Source: a virus
Direction: 5' to 3' (one strand)
DNA length: 60,339 bases
IMG/VR virus record: IMGVR_UViG_3300042518_000658
Location: 1-60,339 of that record
This document shows, piece by piece, positions 21,534 through 28,210 of this stretch (positions are counted from its first letter, which is position 1; every line of letters starts with the position of its first letter). The notes below the pieces were generated by a model. The model worked only from the letters and a program-made list of their open reading frames with translations. It was not told the DNA's origin and did no database searches. Made by a program: the position numbers and the translations under genes.

Positions 21534-21916
21534 TAGGTCGTACCGTTCGTTGAGGCTGGACCGTGCGGCCCCGGTCGCGTACCGATGGATTCCACCATCC
21601 TCGACAGGTCGGCCAAGTCCTTCAGCCTGATGGTCAGGAGCCACCCCTCCCGTGCCCGGTTCGTCCGGTGGCACAAGATCGGCAACTTCCCGTGGCACTG
21701 ATCCGCAGCCTTCTCTATCGCCTCTGGGACATTCAGTTTTTGGACCCGCTTCGACTCCACGAAAACATCCGGCAACTCCAGTATCAGGACATCGGAGTCT
21801 CCGGCATTGCCGCAGTGCTGCTGGGTCCGTCGCGCTTCCCACCCGAACAATTCTTTCAGCGTATGGCATAGTTCTCTTTCCCCTGCGGCTCCCTTAGTTC
21901 TTGAGTTGATAGGCAT
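21533..21916 (-). CDS. Holliday junction resolvase-like PD-(D/E)XK nuclease
   Basis: A 127-residue protein with INSRTKGAAGERELC at the N-terminus, ARRTQQHCGNAGDSDV near 30-45 and LPDVFVESKRVQ near 48-60, giving the PD...ESK catalytic pattern of archaeal Hjc-like and phage resolvases. It would cut branched DNA during recombination or packaging. It overlaps its neighbours at both ends by one base, so it is tightly coupled. Confidence 0.8.
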   Translation of the reverse strand: MPINSRTKGAAGERELCHTLKELFGWEARRTQQHCGNAGDSDVLILELPDVFVESKRVQKLNVPEAIEKAADQCHGKLPILCHRTNRAREGWLLTIRLKDLADLSRMVESIGTRPGPHGPASTNGTT

Positions 21917-22137
21917 TAACGTATCTCTGTGTGTTTGAAGTGGCAGTCATACACACCCTCATGCTCAGTGGGCATGAGCGTGTACTGGTAGACGTAGATA
22001 GCCCCGTTGTCTGTGATGTAGTGGAACCCCTTCTCGGTGTCGCGGCACAGCCGGACGGACCCGCCGTCAATCGGGCCACCCAAGACGGGCAGCCACACCT
22101 CGTCACGACGCCTACGCCGCCGTCTACCTTTTCGCAT
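21916..22137 (-). CDS. Small basic protein, unknown family
   Basis: A 73-residue protein from the ATG at 22137 behind GAGAGGGAG. An Arg-rich N-terminus (RKGRRRRRRRDEVWLPVLGG) leads into a beta-like region with GGSVRLCRDTEKGFHYITDN and YVYQYTLMP. It overlaps the HNH gene by 14 bp. Possibly nucleic-acid binding. Confidence 0.6.
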   Translation of the reverse strand: MRKGRRRRRRRDEVWLPVLGGPIDGGSVRLCRDTEKGFHYITDNGAIYVYQYTLMPTEHEGVYDCHFKHTEIR

Positions 22138-22501
22138 TGATCTCCCTCTCTTGTATGGCCCAATCTGGCAAGGGCTTCTTGTCTTCACGAAGACCCACCC
22201 GACCCATAAGGCTGGCAAGAAAAGGAATATCAACTTCTCCATCCTCATCCTCCTTCGCTTGCAGTATCTGACCAAGGGTCAGGGATTTGCTGCCTCCTGA
22301 GTGATAGCCATAGTGACACTCGTTACATACCATCAATAGGTTCCGGTGATGGTGAGGGTCCTTGCCCCTGCGTCCTACGATATGGTGCAGTTCACAAGTC
22401 CTGCCGGGACGGAACTTTCGCCAGTAGCAGACGGCACACCGGACGGACTGCTCGGCATAAACAGCCAGCAGACGTTTCGATCTTTCGCGTTGCTTGCTCA
22501 T
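22124..22501 (-). CDS. HNH endonuclease
   Basis: A 125-residue protein with VRCAVCYW (Cys22, Cys25), CELHHIVGRRGKDPHHHRN (His39-His40) and MVCNECHYGYH (Cys59, Cys62, His63). This is a zinc-stabilised HNH nuclease fold. Such genes in phages help packaging, act in recombination, or are selfish. It is encoded in the recombination block, far from terminase. The C-terminal 60 residues are charged without a recognised domain. Confidence 0.85.
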   Translation of the reverse strand: MSKQRERSKRLLAVYAEQSVRCAVCYWRKFRPGRTCELHHIVGRRGKDPHHHRNLLMVCNECHYGYHSGGSKSLTLGQILQAKEDEDGEVDIPFLASLMGRVGLREDKKPLPDWAIQEREINAKR

Positions 22502-22539
22502 GCCCCAGTTGTAAAGGCGATGTCAAGTCACATCCATCT

Positions 22540-23259
22540 TTACTTTTTCAGAAATTCTTCCGCCCGTGCGATGTCCTCTGGGCCGACAACATCTCGCACC
22601 CTCTTGGCGTTCCAGTCGATGAATGACTGGAGTTCTTCCCCGTGCTTGTAGTCAGGGTGGATCTTGGCCATGTCCAACATCAGCCTGACGTAGACCTCCA
22701 TCTCCAGAAAGAACCGCACCGTGTCGATCCTCTCGGCCCCGGTCTGTCCAAGGCTCCTTCTGCAAACACACCCATTCCCATAAGCCACCCACTCGTTGAG
22801 CAGGTACAGCGGCTCGGCGTTCCACCACTTCCGCTGGTCCACCAAGTAGGTCTGGTAGATGGTCCGGCGGTCCTTCTCGGGAACCCGGACGGCGATGTCT
22901 GCCAACGTGAACGGCGGGTGGGTCAGGATGACTCCCTTGCCATCCATCAAATAAAGGCCCTGCTTGCCCTTCTGGCGGGCGATCTGGGAGTTGATGTAGT
23001 GGGTGCCCTCATGTACCCAAGTGACGGGATCGGCGTCGTAATACGAATGCTGGGCGGGCAGCCTGCTTTCTACATCTGAGACAGCGGAAGAGACATGGCG
23101 AAAGTGCTTAGTGGACGGGACATCTACAAACGCCAAAGCCCCACCGATACGGTGAGGCCTTGGTATCTGAACATTAGGAAACACCTTGCCCTCCGGCCTC
23201 TGGGGTCGAGCCCCAAAGGCCAAGAGGAGTATCAGTAGGGTGTTCTTAAGGGGTGGCAC
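22540..23259 (-). CDS. Secreted HExxH protein, putative metallopeptidase
   Basis: A 239-residue protein from a GTG (weak ribosome-binding site) with an N-terminal signal-like helix (NTLLILLLAFGARP). WVHEGTHYINSQIA holds HEGTH (83-87), an HExxH zinc motif; LNEWVAYGNGC near 153-163 could add an acidic ligand. It should act outside the cytoplasm, perhaps on the envelope during lysis or as a lysogenic surface factor. Activity is inferred from the motif. Confidence 0.7.
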   Translation of the reverse strand: MPPLKNTLLILLLAFGARPQRPEGKVFPNVQIPRPHRIGGALAFVDVPSTKHFRHVSSAVSDVESRLPAQHSYYDADPVTWVHEGTHYINSQIARQKGKQGLYLMDGKGVILTHPPFTLADIAVRVPEKDRRTIYQTYLVDQRKWWNAEPLYLLNEWVAYGNGCVCRRSLGQTGAERIDTVRFFLEMEVYVRLMLDMAKIHPDYKHGEELQSFIDWNAKRVRDVVGPEDIARAEEFLKK

Positions 23260-23271
23260 ATATGGTTTATG

Positions 23272-23631
23272 TCACCGGGGGCTGGAGAACGGGTCATCCA
23301 CAAGGTCTTCGGGCTTCTGCCGAAACTTCACCCAGCCCGAGCCATCCATCCAGTTGCCCATCTTGTCCTTACGCCGAGGGTAAAGAGCCCCGTCCTGCCG
23401 ACGCTGGCCGAACGACAGGCTTGACCCACAGTCAAGGCACTTCATTTCGTAGTAGTGGTTACCGGCATTCTCCCTGACCACAGGGATGGTCCTCTGGGAA
23501 TCACAAGCACCGCACTGGGAATTGGAGAACACCTCGACTGCCCCAGCCAACTGGGTAAATACATCCTTGGCGTCTTTCCCTTCCACCTCGACCTCGATCT
23601 TCTCTGACTTATAGCGAACCCTCATATCCAT
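23272..23631 (-). CDS. Zinc-ribbon phage protein
   Basis: A 119-residue protein. The N-terminus is an alternating Lys/Glu beta-like segment (MRVRYKSEKIEVEVEGKD). QCGACDSQ and MKCLDCGSS form a CxxC...CxxC zinc ribbon (about 40-43 and 65-68). The C-terminal part contains GALYPRRKDKMGNWMDG, a pattern I associate with phage proteins of unknown function near recombination genes. It may bind single-stranded DNA; not proven. Confidence 0.6.
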   Translation of the reverse strand: MDMRVRYKSEKIEVEVEGKDAKDVFTQLAGAVEVFSNSQCGACDSQRTIPVVRENAGNHYYEMKCLDCGSSLSFGQRRQDGALYPRRKDKMGNWMDGSGWVKFRQKPEDLVDDPFSSPR

Positions 23632-24053
23632 ATCTCCTTAGTAATCGCCATTAGTTACCCTCAGGTGCAGAGCAACATCCCTCATGGTTCCCCCCTTCTC
23701 CCCCAACCTGCGGCTGGGTACTGGAGAAGTTGGTCAACCACCTGTTTATCCTCGTCACCGAGTGGAAGCCCGACACCTATGACGTTATCTCTGGCCGCCG
23801 CACACAACTCTTGTGGTAAGGGGAACCATGTAGACCGGGACGTTGTTGCATTGCTGGATCAATTACCAGCCCGTTGCCCGGATTTACCTGACCCTAGGTC
23901 AGGCGGTTGTGTGTTGTACAGCGTTGTCCGACAGTCCGATTCTGCCTCCGCAGGTTCTTTAGGCTCGCGTCTTTTTATGGTTGGAACGGCGAGTAAATAG
24001 ACAACCAGTTCATGGTACTGCGTCAGTCAAGCCTGCCCATCTTTACATTGCTT
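23632..24053. other. 420-bp region without a confident gene
   Basis: The longest gap inside the leftward block. It holds a perfect palindrome CCTGACC-CTA-GGTCAGG (23887-23903) and a short CACAA-CTC-TTGTG palindrome near 23806-23818. Open frames with protein-like composition occur on both strands but lack standard starts: one on the plus strand ending ISGRRTQLLW at about 23819, and minus-strand frames containing PAEAESDC and PLGDEDKQVVDQLLQYPAAG. The latter may be decayed genes or a mobile remnant. No RNA gene could be folded with confidence. Confidence 0.4.
23887..23903. repeat. 17-bp palindrome
   Basis: Perfect inverted repeat CCTGACC / GGTCAGG with a CTA spacer in the gene-poor gap upstream of the zinc-ribbon gene. 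Could be an operator or an RNA hairpin. Confidence 0.5.
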
Positions 24054-25751
24054 TCAGTGGGCTGATTTCCAGAGCGCGTGTCTTTGCTTTTCAAACTCAC
24101 GCTTAAACCCGTTGCTCTTTCCGGGCTTGCCGCGAACCGGGACTGGCGTCCCAGTGGCTTCTGCGTGAGCCTGAGCCTTCTGTGCCGCAGACTTTTCGGC
24201 AGCGTGTCGGCGGTTGATCTCGTTGGTAAAAGCCTGCTTCCACATTGGAGTCAGGCGGGCCTCCCGAACGGCCCACTCCAGATAGGAAGTCTTCACCAGC
24301 GGGGAGGACAGTGGCTGCCCTTTCCATTTCCCAAACGGAAAACGGAACTCCCGGCGATGGGCGGTCTTCCTGTCAGCCAGTGCGAACGGGTCTCGATCCT
24401 CGGAGCCGAACGTCACGCCAACGACCAAGGACTGCTTCCGTCTCCGCTCCTCTTCCCTTTGGAGGCGGGCCGCTTCAGCCTCGGCCTTCAGTTCAGCCTC
24501 AACCGCAGCGTCGATGTCCTCAATGGTGGCGTCCTCGGGCAACTCCTCCTTGACCTTGTCCACGATCTTGCGTGGCTGGCCCGCTAGGACCTCCACAGCA
24601 GACATGATCTGGTGGCAGCGGGTGGTGTCGGTCAAATCGAACACCCTGAAAAACGGCTTGTCTGAGGCCGCGATGGCAGCCAGCCGCTCTTCTCGGGTCT
24701 CTAGCCCATCCAAAACCTTGTCCAGCGTCCGGGTGGCACGGCCAATTCGTTGAACATATTTGGCAAGGCTCTTGGTTGGCTTTGCCATATAGACTTCGGC
24801 CACTGGTGGATGGTCAAAGCCTGCGGAAAGTATGTCCACGTTAACGATCAGGTCTCTGGCTCCGCTCTTAAAGCAGCCGATCTCCTGCTCGTACTCCTCG
24901 TCGGACTGGTAAGAGTGGACAAGGGAAACATCCATGCCATGCCGGTCCACCATGATCTCCCTGAGCCGGGTGGCATGGCGAACGGAGTGGGCGAATATGA
25001 TTCCCTGCTTGCCCGGAACGTGCTGCTCCTTGACCAGACCAACGATGTCGTGGAGTGCGGCCTCCGATGACAGGATGGCGTCGAGTTCCCGGGGATCGAA
25101 GTCTTCTCTGGCCTTCTTTGCCAGCCCCTTAAGGTCAATCGACTTGACCTGATGGACCGTCACCCTCGGGCCGACCAGCCAGCCGTCTCGGATCGCCTCC
25201 CTAAGGGGCAGGCACCAAGACAACTTGTCGTAGAACCCAAGCAGGTTCTTCTTGTCTGACCTGTATGCCGTGGCCGTACAGCCCAGCACCCTAGCCCCCG
25301 CATCCACGAACTGATTAAGGACATCCCGGCACAGGACCGTGAAGTTGATGTGGGCTTCGTCCACAACTACTAAGTCCACCTTGCCTAGGAACCGCTTGTA
25401 CCTGTCGTTGCTGACCAGCGTGTCCCAACTGGCAACCACAAACTCGGTCTCGGGGATAGCCCACAGGTCTGCCTGCTCTATGTCAGCCTCGCAATTCCTG
25501 AGGCCCCTAATCTGCCTGACGGTTTGCAGGATGAGTTCACGCCTCGGGACAATCACCAATGTCCTCGCCCCCTCCTTAGGCAAAAGGACAAAGGTTCTCG
25601 TCTTGCCCATACCCGTGGGCATTTCGATCAGCAATCGCTTCAGGCCAGACCGCCAGTCCTGACGAAGCAGGTTCTGGGCCTCCTTCTGATAGGGCCTGAG
25701 GAGGTGGTCAAACAGTGGTAACGCACTACATTTCGCGGCTGTTGCGGCCAT
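24054..25751 (-). CDS. SF2 helicase, RadD/UvsW-like, with C-terminal DUF3820-like domain
   Basis: A 565-residue DEAH-box helicase. Walker A is MPTGMGKT (44-51), Walker B is VVVDEAH (128-134), motif III lies in GCTATAYRS, and motif VI is QRIGRATR (334-341). A charged coiled-coil linker (about 400-445) precedes a small domain with FPFGKWKGQPL and YLEWAV (about 472-500), resembling DUF3820-type modules. RadD/UvsW-like helicases branch-migrate and remodel recombination intermediates, fitting the RecE/ERF context. No replicative helicase was found. Its start overlaps csrA by 26 bp. Confidence 0.85.
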   Translation of the reverse strand: MAATAAKCSALPLFDHLLRPYQKEAQNLLRQDWRSGLKRLLIEMPTGMGKTRTFVLLPKEGARTLVIVPRRELILQTVRQIRGLRNCEADIEQADLWAIPETEFVVASWDTLVSNDRYKRFLGKVDLVVVDEAHINFTVLCRDVLNQFVDAGARVLGCTATAYRSDKKNLLGFYDKLSWCLPLREAIRDGWLVGPRVTVHQVKSIDLKGLAKKAREDFDPRELDAILSSEAALHDIVGLVKEQHVPGKQGIIFAHSVRHATRLREIMVDRHGMDVSLVHSYQSDEEYEQEIGCFKSGARDLIVNVDILSAGFDHPPVAEVYMAKPTKSLAKYVQRIGRATRTLDKVLDGLETREERLAAIAASDKPFFRVFDLTDTTRCHQIMSAVEVLAGQPRKIVDKVKEELPEDATIEDIDAAVEAELKAEAEAARLQREEERRRKQSLVVGVTFGSEDRDPFALADRKTAHRREFRFPFGKWKGQPLSSPLVKTSYLEWAVREARLTPMWKQAFTNEINRRHAAEKSAAQKAQAHAEATGTPVPVRGKPGKSNGFKREFEKQRHALWKSAH

Positions 25752-25929
25752 CCTTAGCCCTCCCTTGATGGTGGTGACTGATCTCTTCCCGCAGAATCCT
25801 CACTGACCTCGGTGCTTCAATCGCCAGACGAATCCCGTACTGGGTATCCCTGACGTACTTCACCCTGATTGGGCCGTCCCTCGTCTCCATGACGATGGAC
25901 TCACCCGGCAGTCGGCTTAAGGCAAGCAT
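25726..25929 (-). CDS. csrA: CsrA/RsmA translational regulator
   Basis: A 67-residue protein from the ATG at 25929, behind GGAGGTGAT. It matches CsrA through its whole core: MLALSRLPGESIVM (Arg6), IRVKYVRDTQYGIRLAIEAP and VRILREEI (Arg47, equivalent to E. coli Arg44). CsrA dimers bind GGA motifs in mRNA leaders to block or enhance translation. The tail after residue 50 is longer and basic. Carriage by a phage implies control of host or phage mRNA translation. It overlaps genes on both sides. Confidence 0.9.
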   Translation of the reverse strand: MLALSRLPGESIVMETRDGPIRVKYVRDTQYGIRLAIEAPRSVRILREEISHHHQGRAKDGRNSREM

Positions 25930-26255
25930 CAGCAATCACCTCCCATCTGCCGAAGGGTTCTGCTGAATGATTCACCCAATTCCTCGGGCCTCGATAGGTA
26001 GCGGCCCACCCACCTCTTGGCTGCCTGCTCCTCCGTCCACGTTTCCCTGATCGCGTCCCTTCTTCGGGCGACCTCGGCCTCGTCTAGGTCTGGTTCCTTG
26101 GGGCACCCCTTCGCTCGGATCACTCCCTCCAGACACTGCCTCAGGTCGGACCTGCTGATCTGGCCGAAGTACCGATTCCCCAGCGACCAGAGGGACTCCC
26201 CCGCTATGTATTCCTTGCGAATCTGCTCCACCAATTCCCTGCGTGGACGCTGCAT
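25929..26255 (-). CDS. Putative DNA-binding protein upstream of csrA
   Basis: A 108-residue protein from the ATG at 26255; it ends in a TGATG overlap with csrA. It is helical and charged, with RRELVEQIRKEYIAGESLW followed by SRSDLRQCLEGVI, a likely helix-turn-helix, and WTEEQAAKRWVG in the C-terminal half. Probably a regulator. Another open frame (25972-26442) covers almost all of the same DNA. Confidence 0.6.
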   Translation of the reverse strand: MQRPRRELVEQIRKEYIAGESLWSLGNRYFGQISRSDLRQCLEGVIRAKGCPKEPDLDEAEVARRRDAIRETWTEEQAAKRWVGRYLSRPEELGESFSRTLRQMGGDC

Positions 26256-26442
26256 AGTGCTGTTGGCTATCACTTCCGATGTCTCCTAAGAACGAGTTGA
26301 CCTTGGAATCGAGGGTCGCCTTGACCAATCGAAGTTCCGCGAACAGCACGGGGATCGCTCTCGACAGGATCAACGGGAGTTGGTCCATCGTGGAGAACAC
26401 GATCAGCCTTTCGAGGGATTCAATTTGCTCGTCGCTTAACAC
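25972..26442 (-). CDS. Small protein overlapping the csrA-upstream gene
   Basis: A 156-residue frame from a GTG behind AAAGGAG. The first 65 residues look like a real helical protein (SDEQIESLERLIVFST, then IPVLFAELRLVKATL). The rest is Gly/Pro/Arg/Ser-rich and reads as an out-of-frame copy of the gene at 25929-26255, overlapping it by 284 bp. Either the protein has a meaningless tail, the stop has been lost, or a frameshift joins the two. Confidence 0.5.
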   Translation of the reverse strand: MLSDEQIESLERLIVFSTMDQLPLILSRAIPVLFAELRLVKATLDSKVNSFLGDIGSDSQQHYAASTQGIGGADSQGIHSGGVPLVAGESVLRPDQQVRPEAVSGGSDPSEGVPQGTRPRRGRGRPKKGRDQGNVDGGAGSQEVGGPLPIEARGIG

Positions 26443-26570
26443 AAAACTTCTCCTTTGCTGTTGAGGATTCGGATCGACTCACTGTCTTCGCGGGCCATGT
26501 AATCCACGGCAGCCCGAAGCAACTCGACGCTATCACCGAACTTCCCGATACCTGCGTTGGCATACGGCAT
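26436..26570 (-). CDS. Very small soluble protein
   Basis: A 44-residue ORF starting MPYANAGIGKFGDSVELLRA with codon use like its neighbours; it ends just inside the start of the next gene. The ATG at 26570 has a weak ribosome-binding site; a TTG 12 bp upstream is an alternative. Function unknown. Confidence 0.5.
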   Translation of the reverse strand: MPYANAGIGKFGDSVELLRAAVDYMAREDSESIRILNSKGEVLC

Positions 26571-26585
26571 CGGCAACAAGTCTTT

Positions 26586-27248
26586 TCATCGAGCATTCGC
26601 CTTCTCCTTCTTGGGCTCAGGAATGGGGTACGCACCCTTCAGCCACTCGGCATCGGGCTTCCGCAACTCGCCCTTCTCGACAAGGGAGTCCATCTTTTGA
26701 TGGGCTTCCTGCATCTTGGCGGGGTTGTTGGTCACCAACTTCAGATAGCCCTCGACCTTTGCCTTGATCGCCTCATAGGCAACGATCTCTTGGTCGATCT
26801 GCTCCTCGACCTTCGCGTCCTCGGCTACGTCCTGATCCTCTGCCTCGTCCCCCTCGGCCCAGCCACCGGCCAGACACAGCAAGAGATTTTTTTTGGCGTA
26901 GGTGCAGGCGATCTCCCACTGCCGTGGATCAACGGAGCCGTTGTCTCGGATCGGGCAGGTGCTGCTGATCCACTCTCCGCTGTCGCCGTGGGCCAAGGTG
27001 CCGACCATCTGCCAGCCGCTTGCGGTCACAGTGGTCCTAGGAATAAAGACCAATCCGTTGGCAAGCAGGCTCGGGAGAAGGGCATCACAGATGTCCTTCC
27101 ACGTTGAGTACCTGTAGGTATCCCTTCCCTCAAATGAGGCCGACTTGGCAACGGGCTTGTATGCGGCCTGTGCCTGAGCCAATGCCTTCACCAACTTGCC
27201 CACCTCAGGGCTGCTACTGCACCCTGCATAGTGCTGATCGAGAACCAT
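26586..27248 (-). CDS. ERF-family single-strand annealing protein
   Basis: A 220-residue protein matching the ERF superfamily: LAQAQAAYKPVAKSASF near 24-40, YSTWKDICDALLPSLLANGL near 47-66, and QWEIACTYAKKNLLLCLAGG near 109-128 followed by acidic residues. ERF proteins anneal complementary single strands and work with a 5'-3' exonuclease, here the RecE-like protein encoded just upstream (overlap 35 bp). The last third is charged and probably flexible. Confidence 0.85.
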   Translation of the reverse strand: MVLDQHYAGCSSSPEVGKLVKALAQAQAAYKPVAKSASFEGRDTYRYSTWKDICDALLPSLLANGLVFIPRTTVTASGWQMVGTLAHGDSGEWISSTCPIRDNGSVDPRQWEIACTYAKKNLLLCLAGGWAEGDEAEDQDVAEDAKVEEQIDQEIVAYEAIKAKVEGYLKLVTNNPAKMQEAHQKMDSLVEKGELRKPDAEWLKGAYPIPEPKKEKANAR

Positions 27249-28059
27249 TTCGTTCCTCCATGTAACGCTCGGGGACGTACAACTCAGTCACCTGCCCCGA
27301 GTCCGCAGGCAACCAGTGATCCATTTCCAATCGGGCCTGTAGTTCCGCGATGGTTGTGCGGACTTGGCCCTTGGCTTTGGCGATGAGCCGTGCCGGAAGA
27401 GTCACGGCATGGCAGGCGTAGGGCGGCACAGTGCTAGTCACAAGGAAAACGAATTCCTTGATGTCTATGCCTGCCGCCTCAAGGCCCATCAGGTAGAGGA
27501 CTTGCTGGAACCCGTAGCCAAAATCGACTACCGATTTCCAGAACGTCTCTGAGGGCTTGGCTTCGCGTGTGGTCTTGAGGTCCCAGATGCAGGATTCAGT
27601 TACTGCATCGGGCCTGCACTTGAGTTGGAGACCGGAAGTGTCCACCCATCGGACACTGAACTCACGGGCTATGGTCTGCTCGGTGAGTTGACAAAAGGCG
27701 TCGTTGGCAAGGATCGCAGCAAACTGTGCCTTGTAGGCTGCCAGTTCGTCTGCCTTAAGGACGATGGCGTCTGGCCTGTTGGCCAAGACCTCGGCCTCAA
27801 ACTGATCGGTGGCCTTAGTCCTTCTGCCACCAGCCCCCAGTGCGTCTTCGGGTATCTCGACTACCCGCTCAAGCCAAGCATCGTTTCCCTGCTCGGCCCA
27901 TTCGTGGACATGCGTTCCCTTTCTCAGGGCATCGCTGTCGCCATATGTTTGGGGGGTGCCGAAGTAGCGGGCATGGAACGCCGCTGGCCCCTGACTGTGG
28001 AGCGTCCACAGTTGGGACTTCGACCACCACTCCCGGTCGGAGTGGTAGGACTGGATCAA
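27214..28059 (-). CDS. RecE-like PD-(D/E)XK exonuclease
   Basis: About 281 residues if started at the TTG at 28059. LKCRPDAVTESCIWDLKTTREA near the middle carries the PD...DLK catalytic residues of RecE/DUF3799-type exonucleases. The open frame extends to an ATG at 28212, but that extra part (ARLHKPGVAGSSPAAA) is a translation of the tRNA fragment at 28076-28125, so it is probably not protein. It would resect DNA ends for the ERF protein. No clear ribosome-binding site precedes the TTG, so the start is uncertain. Confidence 0.75.
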   Translation of the reverse strand: MIQSYHSDREWWSKSQLWTLHSQGPAAFHARYFGTPQTYGDSDALRKGTHVHEWAEQGNDAWLERVVEIPEDALGAGGRRTKATDQFEAEVLANRPDAIVLKADELAAYKAQFAAILANDAFCQLTEQTIAREFSVRWVDTSGLQLKCRPDAVTESCIWDLKTTREAKPSETFWKSVVDFGYGFQQVLYLMGLEAAGIDIKEFVFLVTSTVPPYACHAVTLPARLIAKAKGQVRTTIAELQARLEMDHWLPADSGQVTELYVPERYMEERNGSRSALCRVQ

Positions 28060-28075
28060 TTCGTTGTGGAGGAGA

Positions 28076-28125
28076 GTAGCGGCGGCCGGACTTGAACCGG
28101 CGACACCCGGCTTATGAAGCCGGGC
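28076..28125 (-). other. Putative attP: 3' half of a tRNA-Met (CAT)
   Basis: On the minus strand this reads as the 3' half of a tRNA. A perfect 5-bp anticodon stem encloses TTCATAA (anticodon CAT), then a 5-base variable loop GTGTC, a perfect T stem GCCGG/CCGGC with loop TTCAAGT, and acceptor strand CGCCGCT plus A. No D arm or matching 5' acceptor strand lies upstream, so it is not a complete gene. The tyrosine integrase gene starts 85 bp away. Phages that integrate into tRNA genes carry exactly such a 3' tRNA segment as attP. Confidence 0.85.
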
Positions 28126-28140
28126 ATCCCTCGCAAGTGG

Positions 28141-28210
28141 CCCCTCGGTTGTGGAATTGAGGGGGCTTGCTGGCGAACTACTCTCCCCTGCGGCAGCAGG
28201 AGAGACATCC
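28141..28210 (+). promoter_or_regulatory. Integrase leader with inverted repeats
   Basis: Contains CCCCTC...GAGGGG (28141-28164) and a hairpin CCTGC-GGCA-GCAGG flanked by CTCTC and AGAG just before the integrase start. These lie between attP and the integrase gene and may be integrase arm sites, an operator, or an mRNA hairpin over the ribosome-binding site. Confidence 0.45.

Noticed and set aside
22540-23259. Peptidoglycan hydrolase
   Set aside because: Only the HExxH motif and a signal peptide are seen; no known cell-wall hydrolase family was recognised.
23887-23903. Amber-suppressor tRNA anticodon arm with CTA
   Set aside because: The loop would hold CTA, but position 33 is C, no matching acceptor stem was found, and the flanks do not fold as a tRNA.
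28076-28125. Complete tRNA-Met gene
   Set aside because: Anticodon arm, variable loop, T arm and acceptor 3' strand are perfect, but no D arm or matching 5' acceptor strand lies upstream, so it is a tRNA half consistent with attP.
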